A stretch of 64,000 bases of DNA from Plantactinospora mayteni (GTDB taxonomy: Bacteria; Actinomycetota; Actinomycetes; Mycobacteriales; Micromonosporaceae). Positions within the stretch are counted from its first letter, which is position 1. Every line of letters starts with the position of its first letter. Position numbers and translations under genes: made by a program. Of the stretch, positions 1-8,607 are shown in pieces. The notes below the pieces were generated by a model that was not told where the DNA came from, made no database searches, and saw only the letters and a list, made by a program, of their open reading frames with translations. Location of the stretch: the NCBI RefSeq assembly GCF_016862935.1, contig NZ_BONX01000009.1, positions 204,560-268,559 of the forward strand, in the 5' to 3' direction.

Positions 1-1056
1 CTCAAGCCACCCGGCCGGGTCGCCTCCGGCGAGGTCGTCTTCCACCCCGCCGACGGTCCGCCGGTCGACCTGTCGACGCTGCACGGCGAGCCGCTGCGCC
101 GGTTCCGCTGGAACCGGGTCGCGATGGTGTTCCAGGGGGCGATGAACGCCCTCAACCCGGTGCTCTCGGTACGCCGGCAACTCGCCGACGTCTTCACCGC
201 GCACCGCCCCGAACTGCGCCGCGCCGAGCGGGAAGAACGCTGCCGGGAACTGCTCGACCTGGTCGGGATCGGCCCGGAACGGCTCTCGGCGTATCCGCAC
301 GAACTCTCCGGCGGGATGCGCCAGCGGGTGCTGATCGCGATGGCGATGGCGCTGCGCCCGGACGTGGTGGTGATGGACGAGCCGACCACCGCGCTGGACG
401 TGGTGGTGCAGCGCGACATCCTGGAGGAGATCGACCGGCTCCGGGCCCGGTTCGGCTTCGCGGTCGTCTTCATCACCCACGACCTGTCCCTGCTGCTGGA
501 GATCAGCGACCGGCTCGCCGTCATGTACGGCGGCCGGATCGTCGAGTACGGCCGCGCCGCCGACCTGCACGCCGCGCCGGCCCACCCGTACACGGTCGGG
601 CTGCTGCGCTCGTTTCCCCGGCTGCGGGGCGAGCGGACGGTACTGCACGGCGTCCCCGGCAGCCCGCCGGACCTGTCCCGGCCGCTCACCGGCTGCGCGT
701 TCACCGCCCGCTGCCCGTACGTCTTCGACGCCTGCCACCACACCGATCCGTCGCTGCGGGTCGCCGGTACCACCCGGGCCGCCTGCCTGCACTACGACCC
801 GGCACTGCGCCCGGACGGCCCACCCGAGGCGCTGCGCGCCGGCCGGTTCGACTCCGGCCCTGCCGAGTGCGCGGTCGAGGAGGCCGGCGGCGACCCGCCG
901 GTCGACACCACCGGGCGGCAGCCACGGCGCGAGGCCGCCGAGCCGCCGCAAGCGTCCACGGACCCGGTGACAGCACAGGCCGAGTCGGCACCGGAGCGCG
1001 ACGGGGCGGCGCCGGAGACCGGGCCGTGGCCGCCGACCGGAGGTGGGACGCGATGA
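1..1056 (+). CDS. Oligopeptide/dipeptide ABC importer ATPase, DppD/OppD-like (5' end outside window)
   Basis: Cytoplasmic ATPase of a peptide-class ABC importer. The reading frame is open from base 1, so the N-terminus with Walker A lies upstream of the window. Visible in order: Q-loop (MVFQGAMNALNP) near nt 124, signature LSGGMRQR near nt 304, Walker B VVVMDEPTTALD with the D-loop, H-loop FITHD, and the C-terminal oligopeptide-ABC extension with the AHPYT motif and conserved cysteines (GCAFTARCPY...ACHH). After this comes an unusual ~80-residue Pro/Glu/Ala-rich tail that looks disordered. The stop overlaps the start of the next ATPase (ATGA), so the two are translationally coupled and probably form the heterodimeric motor. 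Permease and binding-protein genes are presumably upstream. Family assignment is secure; the substrate (peptide, nickel or opine) is not determinable here. Confidence 0.93.
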   Translation, partial: LKPPGRVASGEVVFHPADGPPVDLSTLHGEPLRRFRWNRVAMVFQGAMNALNPVLSVRRQLADVFTAHRPELRRAEREERCRELLDLVGIGPERLSAYPHELSGGMRQRVLIAMAMALRPDVVVMDEPTTALDVVVQRDILEEIDRLRARFGFAVVFITHDLSLLLEISDRLAVMYGGRIVEYGRAADLHAAPAHPYTVGLLRSFPRLRGERTVLHGVPGSPPDLSRPLTGCAFTARCPYVFDACHHTDPSLRVAGTTRAACLHYDPALRPDGPPEALRAGRFDSGPAECAVEEAGGDPPVDTTGRQPRREAAEPPQASTDPVTAQAESAPERDGAAPETGPWPPTGGGTR

Positions 1057-2048
1057 CCACGCTGACGGTCAGCCAGCTCAGCAAGCATTTCCCGCTACGC
1101 GACGGGCGGCGCCGCCGCACCCTGCGGGCGGTCGACGGAGTCTCCTTCGAGCTGCGCTCCGGGCAGACGGTGGCGCTGGTCGGCGAGAGCGGCAGCGGCA
1201 AGTCGACCATCGCCCGGATGCTGGTCCGGCTGACCCGGCCGACCACCGGCGAGATCCGCCTCGACGGTATCCCGGTGGCCGCCGACCGCCGGGCGGTCCG
1301 CCGCTACCGCCGGGACGTGCAGATGGTGTTCCAGGACCCGTTCGGGTCGCTGAACCCGGCACACACCGTCGAATACCACCTGCGCCGGCCGCTGCGCCTG
1401 CACGGGGTCGCCCGGTCCGCCGGCGACGTCCGGGCGGCCGTGCACGACCTGCTGGCCCGGGTCAACCTCACCCCGGCCGACCAGGTCGCCCGCCGGCTGC
1501 CGCACGAACTCTCCGGCGGGCAGCGGCAGCGGGTCGCGATCGCCCGCGCCCTGGCGCCCCGGCCCCGGATCCTGCTCGCCGACGAGCCGGTGTCGATGCT
1601 CGACGTGTCGATCCGGCTGGAGATCCTCAACCTGATCGACCGGCTCAAGCGGGAGGAGGAGCTGGCCGTGCTGTACGTCACCCACGACCTCGCCACCGCC
1701 CGCTACTTCGCCTCGTCGATCATGGTGTTGTACCGGGGCCAGGTGGTCGAGTCCGGCCCCGCCGACGAGGTGATCCTGCGCCCCGCGCACCCGTACACCC
1801 AACTGCTGGCGTCGGCGGCACCGGACCCGGGCCGGCCGCGTAGCAGCACGCCGGGCGGGATGCGGGCGCTGCGCGGCGGGCAGCAGACGGCCACCGACAG
1901 CGGCGGCTGCCTGTTCCGGGACCGCTGCCCGGCCGCGATGCGGGTGTGCCACACCGAGGTGCCGGAGTTCCCGGTCGGCGCCGGGCACATGGCCCGGTGC
2001 TGGCTGCACCGGCCCGACGCCGGTCAGCTCCCGCCGCAGCCCCGTTAA
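1053..2048 (+). CDS. Oligopeptide/dipeptide ABC importer ATPase, DppF/OppF-like
   Basis: Second ATPase of the peptide importer, 331 aa. I start it at the ATG inside the ATGA overlap with the preceding gene, because a GGAGGTGGG ribosome-binding site sits just upstream; the longer open frame is an out-of-phase read through the upstream gene. Walker A GESGSGKST is at residues 44-52, followed by Q-loop MVFQDPFGSLNP, signature LSGGQRQR, Walker B ILLADEPVSMLD, H-loop YVTHD, and the C-terminal oligopeptide extension with AHPYT and paired cysteines (CLFRDRCP, VCH). All catalytic motifs are intact. The stop codon overlaps the stop of the convergent carbonic anhydrase gene by a few bases, with no room for a terminator hairpin. 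Confidence 0.93.
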   Translation: MTTLTVSQLSKHFPLRDGRRRRTLRAVDGVSFELRSGQTVALVGESGSGKSTIARMLVRLTRPTTGEIRLDGIPVAADRRAVRRYRRDVQMVFQDPFGSLNPAHTVEYHLRRPLRLHGVARSAGDVRAAVHDLLARVNLTPADQVARRLPHELSGGQRQRVAIARALAPRPRILLADEPVSMLDVSIRLEILNLIDRLKREEELAVLYVTHDLATARYFASSIMVLYRGQVVESGPADEVILRPAHPYTQLLASAAPDPGRPRSSTPGGMRALRGGQQTATDSGGCLFRDRCPAAMRVCHTEVPEFPVGAGHMARCWLHRPDAGQLPPQPR

Positions 2049-2680
2049 CCGCCGGTCGGGGCGGTGCCGGGTACCGTCACCGACACCCGGCCGTCGGCCA
2101 GTTGGTAGAACATCCCGACCACGTCACACCGGCCACCGGCGACCGCGTCGGCGAGCTCGGTACCCGGACGGGTGATCATCTCGACGGTGTGCCGGGTGTG
2201 TATCGCGGCGATCCCGGCGTCGTCGGTGATCTGCCGCGCCTGGGCGGCCTCGATGCTCGGGGTGACCCGCTCGACGATCGAGCCGAGTTCCCGACCCGGC
2301 AGCCGGGCACCGTCCCGGGCCGCCCGGGTGGCCTGGATCGCCCCGCACGAGTCGTGGCCGAGGACGACGACCAGCGGCGCCCCGAGCACCACCACCCCGT
2401 ACTCGATGCTGGCGGTCACCTCCGCGCCGACGATGTGCCCGGCGGTGCGGACCACGAACAGGTCACCGAGCCCCCGATCGAAGATGATCTCGGCGGCGAG
2501 GCGGGAGTCGGAGCAGCCGAACACCACCGCGAACGGCCGTTGCGCCGCGGCGACCACCGCGCGGTGCTCGGCGTCCTGGTGCGGGTGGATCCGGGTACCG
2601 GCGACGAACCGCTCGTTACCGGAGAGCAGCTCGTCGAGCGCCTCGCTGGGTGTTGCCGGCCGGTGGTCCAGGTATGCCAT
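2045..2680 (-). CDS. Beta-class carbonic anhydrase
   Basis: Zinc enzyme interconverting CO2 and bicarbonate in the cytoplasm, 211 aa, normal length for the family. The Cys-x-Asp-x-Arg motif (CSDSR) is at residues 56-60 and the second zinc pair His109/Cys112 lies in GHDSCGA, so the Cys-His-Cys zinc site and Asp-Arg dyad are intact. A good AAGGGGAC ribosome-binding site precedes the ATG. The 5' leader holds two small hairpins (ACCACC/GGTGGT at 2701-2716 and AGGTCG/CGACCT near 2722-2743). It is monocistronic, convergent with the ABC genes and divergent from the aldo/keto reductase. The family is certain; whether it supports carboxylation or pH control cannot be told. Confidence 0.95.
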   Translation of the reverse strand: MAYLDHRPATPSEALDELLSGNERFVAGTRIHPHQDAEHRAVVAAAQRPFAVVFGCSDSRLAAEIIFDRGLGDLFVVRTAGHIVGAEVTASIEYGVVVLGAPLVVVLGHDSCGAIQATRAARDGARLPGRELGSIVERVTPSIEAAQARQITDDAGIAAIHTRHTVEMITRPGTELADAVAGGRCDVVGMFYQLADGRVSVTVPGTAPTGG

Positions 2681-3003
2681 GACGTCCCCTTTTCGACGGC
2701 ACCACCCCGAGGTGGTGAACCGAGGTCGGCGCCTTCGGCGACCTGATGCCTACCGATCAGATACCACGGAACACCGCGCCGCCCCGCCCGGAGTTGGCCC
2801 GACCGTGATCGACGGAACACCAGGCGGCGCCCCGGGGAAGCCCGCGTACGAACAGGCTACGGCCTGTCTCCCACCCGCACCGGCCGGCACGCGGCCGGAC
2901 CGGATCCCGACTCTCGCCACGCGGTCCGTCGTGACCGCAGGCGGGGCGCCGGGCGTGACCTCCGCGCGGTCGAGCCGCGGACAGGTTCAATAGGGTGGCG
3001 ACC
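2681..3003. promoter_or_regulatory. Divergent promoter region, carbonic anhydrase / aldo-keto reductase
   Basis: No convincing gene. On the minus-strand side the leader of the carbonic anhydrase carries the hairpin ACCACC-CCGA-GGTGGT (2701-2716) and a second imperfect hairpin (about 2722-2743). On the plus side a TAGGGT box (2991-2996) sits 7 nt before the GTG at 3004, the arrangement of an actinobacterial leaderless promoter. No clear -35 elements were found. Confidence 0.5.
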
Positions 3004-3999
3004 GTGACCTACCTTGCCGTGGACGACCGCTACGACTCGATGACCTACCGCCGGGCCGGCCGCAGCGGCCTGCGACTGCCCGCCATCTCGCTCGGACTCT
3101 GGCACAACTTCGGTGACGAGCGGCCGTGGCAGCGGCAGCGGGAGATCTGCCGCCGGGCGTTCGACCTCGGGGTGACCCACTTCGACCTGGCCAACAACTA
3201 CGGCCCGCCGGCCGGCTCCGCCGAGGAGAACTTCGGCCGGACCCTCGCCGCCGACCTCGGCCCGTACCGCGACGAGCTGGTCATCTCCACCAAGGCCGGC
3301 TACTACATGTGGCCCGGCCCGTACGGCGAATGGGGTTCCCGCAAGTACCTGGTCTCGTCGCTGGACCAGTCGCTGCGCCGGATGGGCCTCGACTACGTCG
3401 ACGTCTTCTACCACCACCGGCCCGATCCGGACACTCCGCTGGAGGAGACGATGGCGGCCCTGGACGCGGTCGTCCGGGCCGGCAAGGCCCTCTACGTCGG
3501 GTTGTCGAACTACACCTCGGAACAGACCCGGCAGGCCGCCGCGATCCTGGAACGCCTCGGCACCCCGCTGCTGATCTCGCAGCCGTCTTACTCGATGGTC
3601 AACCGGTGGATCGAGGCGGACCGGCTGCTCGACACCCTCGAAGAGGTCGGTGCCGGCTGCATCGCCTACAGCCCGCTCGCCCAGGGTGTGCTCACCGACC
3701 GCTACCTGGACGGCATCCCGGCCGGCTCACGGATCCGCACCAGCGTCTTTCTCAACGAGAGCGCCCTCGACGAGACCACCATGGCGACCGTACGGGCGCT
3801 GCACGCCATCGCCGAGCGGCGCGGCCAGTCCCTGGCTCAGCTCGCGCTCGCCTGGGCGCTGCGGGACTCCCGGATGACCAGCCTGATCATCGGTGCGAGC
3901 AGCGTCGCCCAGTTGGAGACGAACGTGGCCGCGCTGGACAACCTGACCCTGACCGACAGTGAACTCGCCGAGATCGGCGACCACCTGACCGTCGGCTGA
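3004..3999 (+). CDS. Aldo/keto reductase (YghZ / potassium-channel beta-subunit type)
   Basis: NADPH-dependent oxidoreductase of the AKR superfamily, 331 aa. The tetrad is present: Asp and Tyr in the HFDLANNYG segment (residues ~61 and 66), Lys in STKAGYY (~97) and His in VFYHHR (~137). The GSAEENFG stretch, the SNYTSEQ helix, the QPSYSM region and a C-terminal NADPH-binding IIGASS motif fit the L-glyceraldehyde-3-phosphate reductase (YghZ) subgroup. I prefer GTG 3004 because a TAGGGT box lies 7 nt upstream (leaderless); GTG 2995 would add three residues. It stands alone and converges on the SDR gene, so there is no context for its natural substrate. Confidence 0.9.
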   Translation: MTYLAVDDRYDSMTYRRAGRSGLRLPAISLGLWHNFGDERPWQRQREICRRAFDLGVTHFDLANNYGPPAGSAEENFGRTLAADLGPYRDELVISTKAGYYMWPGPYGEWGSRKYLVSSLDQSLRRMGLDYVDVFYHHRPDPDTPLEETMAALDAVVRAGKALYVGLSNYTSEQTRQAAAILERLGTPLLISQPSYSMVNRWIEADRLLDTLEEVGAGCIAYSPLAQGVLTDRYLDGIPAGSRIRTSVFLNESALDETTMATVRALHAIAERRGQSLAQLALAWALRDSRMTSLIIGASSVAQLETNVAALDNLTLTDSELAEIGDHLTVG

Positions 4000-4031
4000 C
4001 TCCGGGCGATCACCACCCCTCGCCGCGCGGC

Positions 4032-4940
4032 TTACAGGTACGCCCGCAGCAGTTCCGCCGAGCGCTCCCACAACTGGGTCGCGAGCCGGGGATCGTCGGC
4101 CTGCGGATTGACCCTGGCGTCCCGGTGGAAGCCGTCGTAGTACGCACCGCTCGACCCGGCGACCTCGGGCGCGGCGGCGAGCCAGACCAGCGGCATGGCG
4201 CCCTGCTCACCGGTGAGCTGGATCCGCCGCAGCGGCGTACGGGCGACCAGTGGAGCCAGCCGGGAGCCGGAGGCGAAGTTGGTCGGCGTCGCCTCCGGCC
4301 TGGTGCCACCGGCACGCTTACCGGCCCGCCCCGGGTCGGGATGGAAGGACACCGCGTCGATGTCGACGGCGGCGGTACGCCGGGCGAGTTCCCGGGTGAA
4401 CAGGACGTTCATCAGCTTGGTGGTGGAGTACGCGATCCAGCCTCCGCCGTACCGGCGCCGCTCCCATTCGAGGTCGTCGAGGCGGAGCCGGCCGAACCGG
4501 TTGCCGAGACTGGACGTGGTGACGATCCGGACCGGGGCCTGCCGGGCGGACTCGCGCAGCCGGGGCAGCAGCAGGTTGGTGAGCAGGAACGGGGCCAGGT
4601 GGTTGGCCTGGAACGTCAGTTCGTGCCCGTCGCCGGTGACCTGCCGGGTCGAGACCAGCGCCCCGGCATTGTTGGCGAGTATGTCGATGCGCGGACACCG
4701 GGCCAACAGGGTCTCCGCGAGCCGGCGGACCTCGGCGAGCCGACCGAAGTCGGCGACGATCGGCTCCACCCCGAGCCTGGCGGCGACCTCGGCGGTGCGC
4801 CGGGCGGACCGGCCGACCGGTACGACGGTCGCGCCCAACCCGGCCAGCCGGAGCGCGGCGGCGGCACCGATGCCGGAACTCGCCCCGGTCAGTACGACGG
4901 TCCGGCCGGTCATGTCGACATCGATCACGCGAGCAGCCAT
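4032..4940 (-). CDS. Short-chain dehydrogenase/reductase (retinol dehydrogenase/WWOX-like)
   Basis: NAD(P)-dependent oxidoreductase, 302 aa, Rossmann fold. Cofactor motif TGASSGIG is at residues 18-25, the NNAG motif near 90-93, the catalytic Ser in VTTSS near 143, and Tyr171/Lys175 in the YSTTK motif, so it should be active. The long C-terminal half with a Gly/Ala-rich insertion resembles the protochlorophyllide-reductase/retinol-dehydrogenase-like SDRs that actinomycetes carry in many copies. A GGAG ribosome-binding site lies before the ATG. A perfect TGAGAC-N6-GTCTCA inverted repeat lies 22-39 bp upstream of the start, so the gene is probably controlled by a TetR-type repressor, yet no regulator gene is adjacent. 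Confidence 0.9.
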   Translation of the reverse strand: MAARVIDVDMTGRTVVLTGASSGIGAAAALRLAGLGATVVPVGRSARRTAEVAARLGVEPIVADFGRLAEVRRLAETLLARCPRIDILANNAGALVSTRQVTGDGHELTFQANHLAPFLLTNLLLPRLRESARQAPVRIVTTSSLGNRFGRLRLDDLEWERRRYGGGWIAYSTTKLMNVLFTRELARRTAAVDIDAVSFHPDPGRAGKRAGGTRPEATPTNFASGSRLAPLVARTPLRRIQLTGEQGAMPLVWLAAAPEVAGSSGAYYDGFHRDARVNPQADDPRLATQLWERSAELLRAYL

Positions 4941-4961
4941 GAATCATCTCCGTCTTGAAAT

Positions 4962-4979
4962 GAGACACTATCGTCTCAC
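4962..4979. promoter_or_regulatory. Inverted repeat, likely TetR-type operator of the SDR gene
   Basis: Perfect 6-bp arms TGAGAC and GTCTCA separated by ACTATC, placed just upstream of the SDR start where the promoter should be. Half-sites of this size and spacing are typical of TetR-family repressors, and TetR genes often neighbour SDR genes. The regulator itself is not in this window. Confidence 0.6.
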
Positions 4980-5047
4980 TCGCGGGACCGCCCCGTCAAC
5001 GCGCCCACTCGGCGGCGGCCGGCAAAGGTGGCCGGCAAAGGCGCCCG

Positions 5048-5755
5048 TCAGAGGTGGTCGCGCAGCCGCGACCAGGCCAGGACCACCTGCACCCGGTCCG
5101 GAACACCGAGCTTGGCCAGCACGTTCGACACGTGCACCTTCACCGTGTAGCGGCTGATCGTGAGCCGCTGCGCGATCTCGTCGTTGGAGAGCCCGTCCGC
5201 GACCAGTTCGCAGATCTCCCGCTCACGCCCGGTGAGCCGATCCAGCGAGCGCAGCAGCGTCCAGTCCTGCGGCACCGCCAGCCGGGGCCGGAGCACCTCG
5301 ACCAGCCGGGTCGTCGCCTCCGGGGCGAGCACCGCCTGACCGGACGCCACGATCCGGATCCCGTCGCGCAGCCGTTCGCCCGGGGCATCCTTCAACAGGA
5401 AACCGCTGGCGCCGGCCTGGAGCGCGGCGTACACGTAGCTGTCCAGGTCGTACGTGGTCAGGATCAGGACCCGACTGCGCGGCCCGTCGTCGGCAGAAGC
5501 CCGGGAGACGATCCGTCGGGTCGCCTCGATACCGTCCATCCCGGGCATCCGGATGTCCATCAACACCACGTCGGGACGGTGCTCCCCGACCAACTCCACC
5601 GCCTGCTCGCCGCTGGCAGCCGTACCGACCACCGTCAGCTCCGGTGCGACGTTGACGAGCCGGGTCAGCGCCTCCCGGAGCAACTGCTCGTCGTCGCAGA
5701 CCAGCACCCGGACCGGAGTCACGACGGCGCCCGTACCCGTACCGGCAGCAGTCAC
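5048..5755 (-). CDS. NarL/FixJ-family response regulator
   Basis: Two-component DNA-binding regulator. The receiver domain shows the acidic pair in VLVCDDEQ, phospho-acceptor Asp in VVLMDIRMPG (residue 67 from the chosen start), the Thr of ILTTYD and the Lys of LLKDA. A LuxR-type helix-turn-helix follows (LTGREREICELVADGLSNDEIA...YTVKVHVSNVLAKLG). It is the last gene of the six-gene operon and its GTG overlaps the stop of the histidine kinase gene (GTGA). A second in-frame GTG at 5722 would remove 11 Gly/Ala/Thr-rich residues. The start region is a ~33-bp imperfect tandem duplication (about 5711-5765) containing both candidate starts, so the start is ambiguous. It probably binds the GGGAACT repeats at the operon promoter. 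Confidence 0.93.
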   Translation of the reverse strand: MTAAGTGTGAVVTPVRVLVCDDEQLLREALTRLVNVAPELTVVGTAASGEQAVELVGEHRPDVVLMDIRMPGMDGIEATRRIVSRASADDGPRSRVLILTTYDLDSYVYAALQAGASGFLLKDAPGERLRDGIRIVASGQAVLAPEATTRLVEVLRPRLAVPQDWTLLRSLDRLTGREREICELVADGLSNDEIAQRLTISRYTVKVHVSNVLAKLGVPDRVQVVLAWSRLRDHL

Positions 5756-6879
5756 GACGGCGCCTGTACCGGCAACAGCGCCCGTACGGCGAACCCGCCG
5801 TCCGGCAGCAGGCCGGCCTCGAACGACCCGCCGACGAGTTGGACCCGCTCCCGCATACCGGTCAGCCCGATGCCACCGCCGGTCGAGATCGGCCGCCGGT
5901 GTCTCGGCGCCGTGTTGCTGACCCGGACCACGAGTTCCCCCGGCGAAAAGGTGATCGACACGTCCACGTCCACCGCGCCCGCGTGCCGGACCACGTTGGT
6001 CAACGACTCCTGCACCACCCGGTAGGCCGCCAGCTCGACGCTGGCGGCCACCGGGCGGGCGGTACCGCAACGGCGGAGCCGGACCCGCGGGCCCCGCTCC
6101 GGCACGGCCCGGACCAACTCGTCCAACTGGGCCAACCCCGGCGGCACGGCCAGCGGGTCGTGGCCGTCGTCACCTCCGGCACTGCGGAGTACGCCGAGCA
6201 GCCGGCGCAACTCGGCCAGCGAGCCCCGCCCGGTCTCGGCGATCCGCCGCAGCGCGACCCGGGCCTCGGCCGCGTCCCCGGTCTCCGCCGTCGCGTCCGC
6301 GTCCAGCACCATCGCGGTGACCGCGTGGTTGAGGATGTCGTGCAGTTCCCGGGCCAGCAGGACCCGTTCCCGTTCCGCGGCCCGGGTCACCGCCAGTTCC
6401 CGTTCGACCATCAGCCGCCGGGAATAGGCGTCCAGCTCACGGATCCGGCCGCGCTGCCGGGCGCCCAGCCGGCCGATCGTCCAGAACCCGGACAGGATGA
6501 CGGCGACGACCACGAACGCCGAGGCGCTGAGCGCCGGGTTGCTTCCCTTGGTCACCAGACTGAACACCAGGATCGACAGCAGTACGCCCAGCCCGAAGGC
6601 GATGCCGAGCCGCTGCTGACGCCGCCGTCCCCAGGCGCCGAGGCCGGCGACCGCCACCAGCACCCCGACGAAAATCGACTGGTGCACCAGCGCCAACACC
6701 AGCTCCAGCCCGGTCACCACGACCAGGACGGCCAGCGGAAAGCGCCGGTATCCCAGCAGCGCGACGGACTGGGCGACGGCCAGCCCGAACAGCCGCCAGT
6801 GCCCGTGAGCCGGCCCGTCGGCAACCGCGACGACCCAGGCGGCCAGCGCCGGAAGCCCGACGACCAGGCCGTCGCTCAA
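5752..6879 (-). CDS. Sensor histidine kinase (HisKA_3/NarX-type)
   Basis: Membrane sensor kinase, about 375 aa. The N-terminal ~150 residues hold five or six hydrophobic segments with very short loops, so the signal is probably sensed in or near the membrane. A linker coiled coil leads to the dimerisation box ARELHDILNHAV with phospho-His180, then an HATPase_c domain with the N-box (SLTNVVRHAG) and G-box (GGIGLTGMRERV). The start is inferred as TTG at 6879, overlapping the stop of the preceding gene (TTGA); upstream frame is out-of-phase coding of that gene with no ATG or GTG nearby. It pairs with the response regulator immediately downstream. The kinase call is certain, the start less so. 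Confidence 0.92.
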   Translation of the reverse strand: MSDGLVVGLPALAAWVVAVADGPAHGHWRLFGLAVAQSVALLGYRRFPLAVLVVVTGLELVLALVHQSIFVGVLVAVAGLGAWGRRRQQRLGIAFGLGVLLSILVFSLVTKGSNPALSASAFVVVAVILSGFWTIGRLGARQRGRIRELDAYSRRLMVERELAVTRAAERERVLLARELHDILNHAVTAMVLDADATAETGDAAEARVALRRIAETGRGSLAELRRLLGVLRSAGGDDGHDPLAVPPGLAQLDELVRAVPERGPRVRLRRCGTARPVAASVELAAYRVVQESLTNVVRHAGAVDVDVSITFSPGELVVRVSNTAPRHRRPISTGGGIGLTGMRERVQLVGGSFEAGLLPDGGFAVRALLPVQAPS

Positions 6880-7460
6880 CCACTCCAGCCCTCCAGACCG
6901 GCCCGCCGACGCAGCGGCCTGGTCCGGATCCAGCCGTACACCAGGAGGGGGACGATCGGGATCCAGGGGAGCACCGAGACGATCCAGCTCACCGCGAACG
7001 GCGGCCCCGGCGCCGGCTCCACCCGCAGCGGGAGGACGCCGGTCACCGTACCTTGTGGACTCTCCACCGTGAACTCGAATCGCCACGTGCCCTCCTCGGT
7101 CAGCGCGACGACGTCGAGACCCCACACGTCGCGCGCCCGGGGGTGCCTCGGCAGCACCAGTGCGTCGCCCCGCCGGTCGAGGCCGATCGTCCGGACCGCG
7201 TCCTCGGTCTCGCCAGACGGCGAGACTACCCGGAGCAGACCCGTACGGCCGTCGATGCCGCCCTCGGGCTCGAAGGTGAAGTCCAGGGAACGGTGCGACT
7301 CCAGTGGCCACCGGCTGAACGAGGCGGTCAGGGTCGACGCGCCGATCTGGACCCGTTCGGCGTGCACGATGTCGATCGGCGCCGGTGCCGCCGCGGCCGG
7401 TGCACCGGTCGCCACCACCAGCAGGACGGCCGCCGCACAGGTGGCCCACAGTCGCCTCAT
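6876..7460 (-). CDS. Exported protein with C-terminal membrane anchor, function unknown
   Basis: 194 aa. A typical signal peptide (MRRLWATCAAAVLLVV...APAAAA) is followed by an extracellular beta-rich region of ~125 residues and one hydrophobic segment near residues 155-178 (SWIVSVLPWIPIVPLLVYGW), ending in a short Arg-rich cytoplasmic tail. This is a single-span protein exposing its domain outside. I do not recognise a named family. It lies between the polytopic protein and the sensor kinase, overlapping both by 4 bp (ATGA and TTGA), so a role in signal perception or as an accessory to the membrane complex is plausible. That role is inference from position only. Confidence 0.85.
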   Translation of the reverse strand: MRRLWATCAAAVLLVVATGAPAAAAPAPIDIVHAERVQIGASTLTASFSRWPLESHRSLDFTFEPEGGIDGRTGLLRVVSPSGETEDAVRTIGLDRRGDALVLPRHPRARDVWGLDVVALTEEGTWRFEFTVESPQGTVTGVLPLRVEPAPGPPFAVSWIVSVLPWIPIVPLLVYGWIRTRPLRRRAGLEGWSG

Positions 7461-8593
7461 GCCGGTGCCCCGTCCAGGGCGAGCCCTGCCGGTCCGGTGC
7501 GGCCCGGTGCGGCCAACTCCCGGCCACGAACCAGGGCGGCGCAGCGCCAGCCGAACCAGCCCGTCGCGCCGGAGAGCAGGGCGGTGACCAGCAGGGTGAC
7601 CGGCCGGTTGAGCCCCGACTCCAGGAACGCGTACATCAGGGCGGTGAGCAGGCCGGCGACCACCCCGAGGACCGGTACGACCCGGGTCGGCGCGGCGGCG
7701 CGGCGGCGGGCGTACCAGAGCACGGCCGCGACGAGCAGCATCACCACCGGGTACGCGGCCGGCAGGAAGATGCCCGGGGAGATGCCGGCGGCGTAGTCCC
7801 GGAACGGCATGTCGATCGCGTCCGCGTACCAGCGGGTGGCGGCCGGGGTGAAGAGGATGATCCCGACCTGCGTCGTGAGGAAGACGAGTCCACTGGCCAG
7901 CAGCCACCGCACGCTCCGGGTGACCCCGACCGCGAGACAGACGACCAGGGCGGACGCCACCCCCATCAGCACGGTACGCGGCCCGAGCGCCGGAAACACC
8001 CGGCTGACCGGATCCGACAGCACGTTCGCCAGCTGCGTCGAGCCCATCACCCCGACCGCGCAGGCTGCGGCGAACGCCCACCGCTGCCCCCGGCTCGGGC
8101 CGAGCACCGTGGCGGCCATCACCACCCCGACAAGCTCGGTGAAGATGCAGAGCGCGAGGCCGAGATGTGACGGGGTGGAGGCGAGCGCGATGTCGAAGCC
8201 GTAGAAGTCGTGCCACCACAGGTCGGCGACGCCGTACAGCAGGTTGCCGGCCGCGCCGACCCCGCCGACCAGGAACGGGAGCGGGGCCCGGAAGACCCCG
8301 AACACCCGTACCGCCGGGCGGTCGCCGTCCAGGCCGGGCCGCCAGGTGTTCACCAGGACCACGGTGAGGCAGGTCAGGCCCATGATCGCGGTACCGGAAT
8401 AGAGCAGCAGGTGCGGCGCGGTCCAGAAGTTGTCCGGTCCCACGTCGTTGTGCCACTGCCCGTCCCAGGTCAGCCCGAGCAGCAGGCTGAGGTACCCCGC
8501 GAGCAGGAACCAGGCGCCGATCACCTCCCGGCGTGGACGGCCGGAGCCGGCGGTCGCCGCCGGTTCGGACCCACCGGATTGCAGCACGGTCAT
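7457..8593 (-). CDS. Polytopic membrane protein, function unknown
   Basis: 378 aa with about nine or ten hydrophobic spans. Distinctive features are a WDGQWHND stretch after the first span, a following PHLLLY motif, and several His/Trp residues at predicted membrane boundaries (VADLWWHDFYGFD, AATRWYADAIDMP). Buried His and Trp of this sort are seen in metal- or haem-handling membrane proteins, but no named family is recognised. It begins 14 bp after the FixH/YtkA-like gene and overlaps the following exported protein by ATGA. The context (two His/Met-rich exported proteins plus a two-component system) makes a metal-related membrane transporter or sensor component the leading guess, at low confidence. 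Confidence 0.85.
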   Translation of the reverse strand: MTVLQSGGSEPAATAGSGRPRREVIGAWFLLAGYLSLLLGLTWDGQWHNDVGPDNFWTAPHLLLYSGTAIMGLTCLTVVLVNTWRPGLDGDRPAVRVFGVFRAPLPFLVGGVGAAGNLLYGVADLWWHDFYGFDIALASTPSHLGLALCIFTELVGVVMAATVLGPSRGQRWAFAAACAVGVMGSTQLANVLSDPVSRVFPALGPRTVLMGVASALVVCLAVGVTRSVRWLLASGLVFLTTQVGIILFTPAATRWYADAIDMPFRDYAAGISPGIFLPAAYPVVMLLVAAVLWYARRRAAAPTRVVPVLGVVAGLLTALMYAFLESGLNRPVTLLVTALLSGATGWFGWRCAALVRGRELAAPGRTGPAGLALDGAPA

Positions 8594-8607
8594 GCTCTCT
8601 CCCTTTC

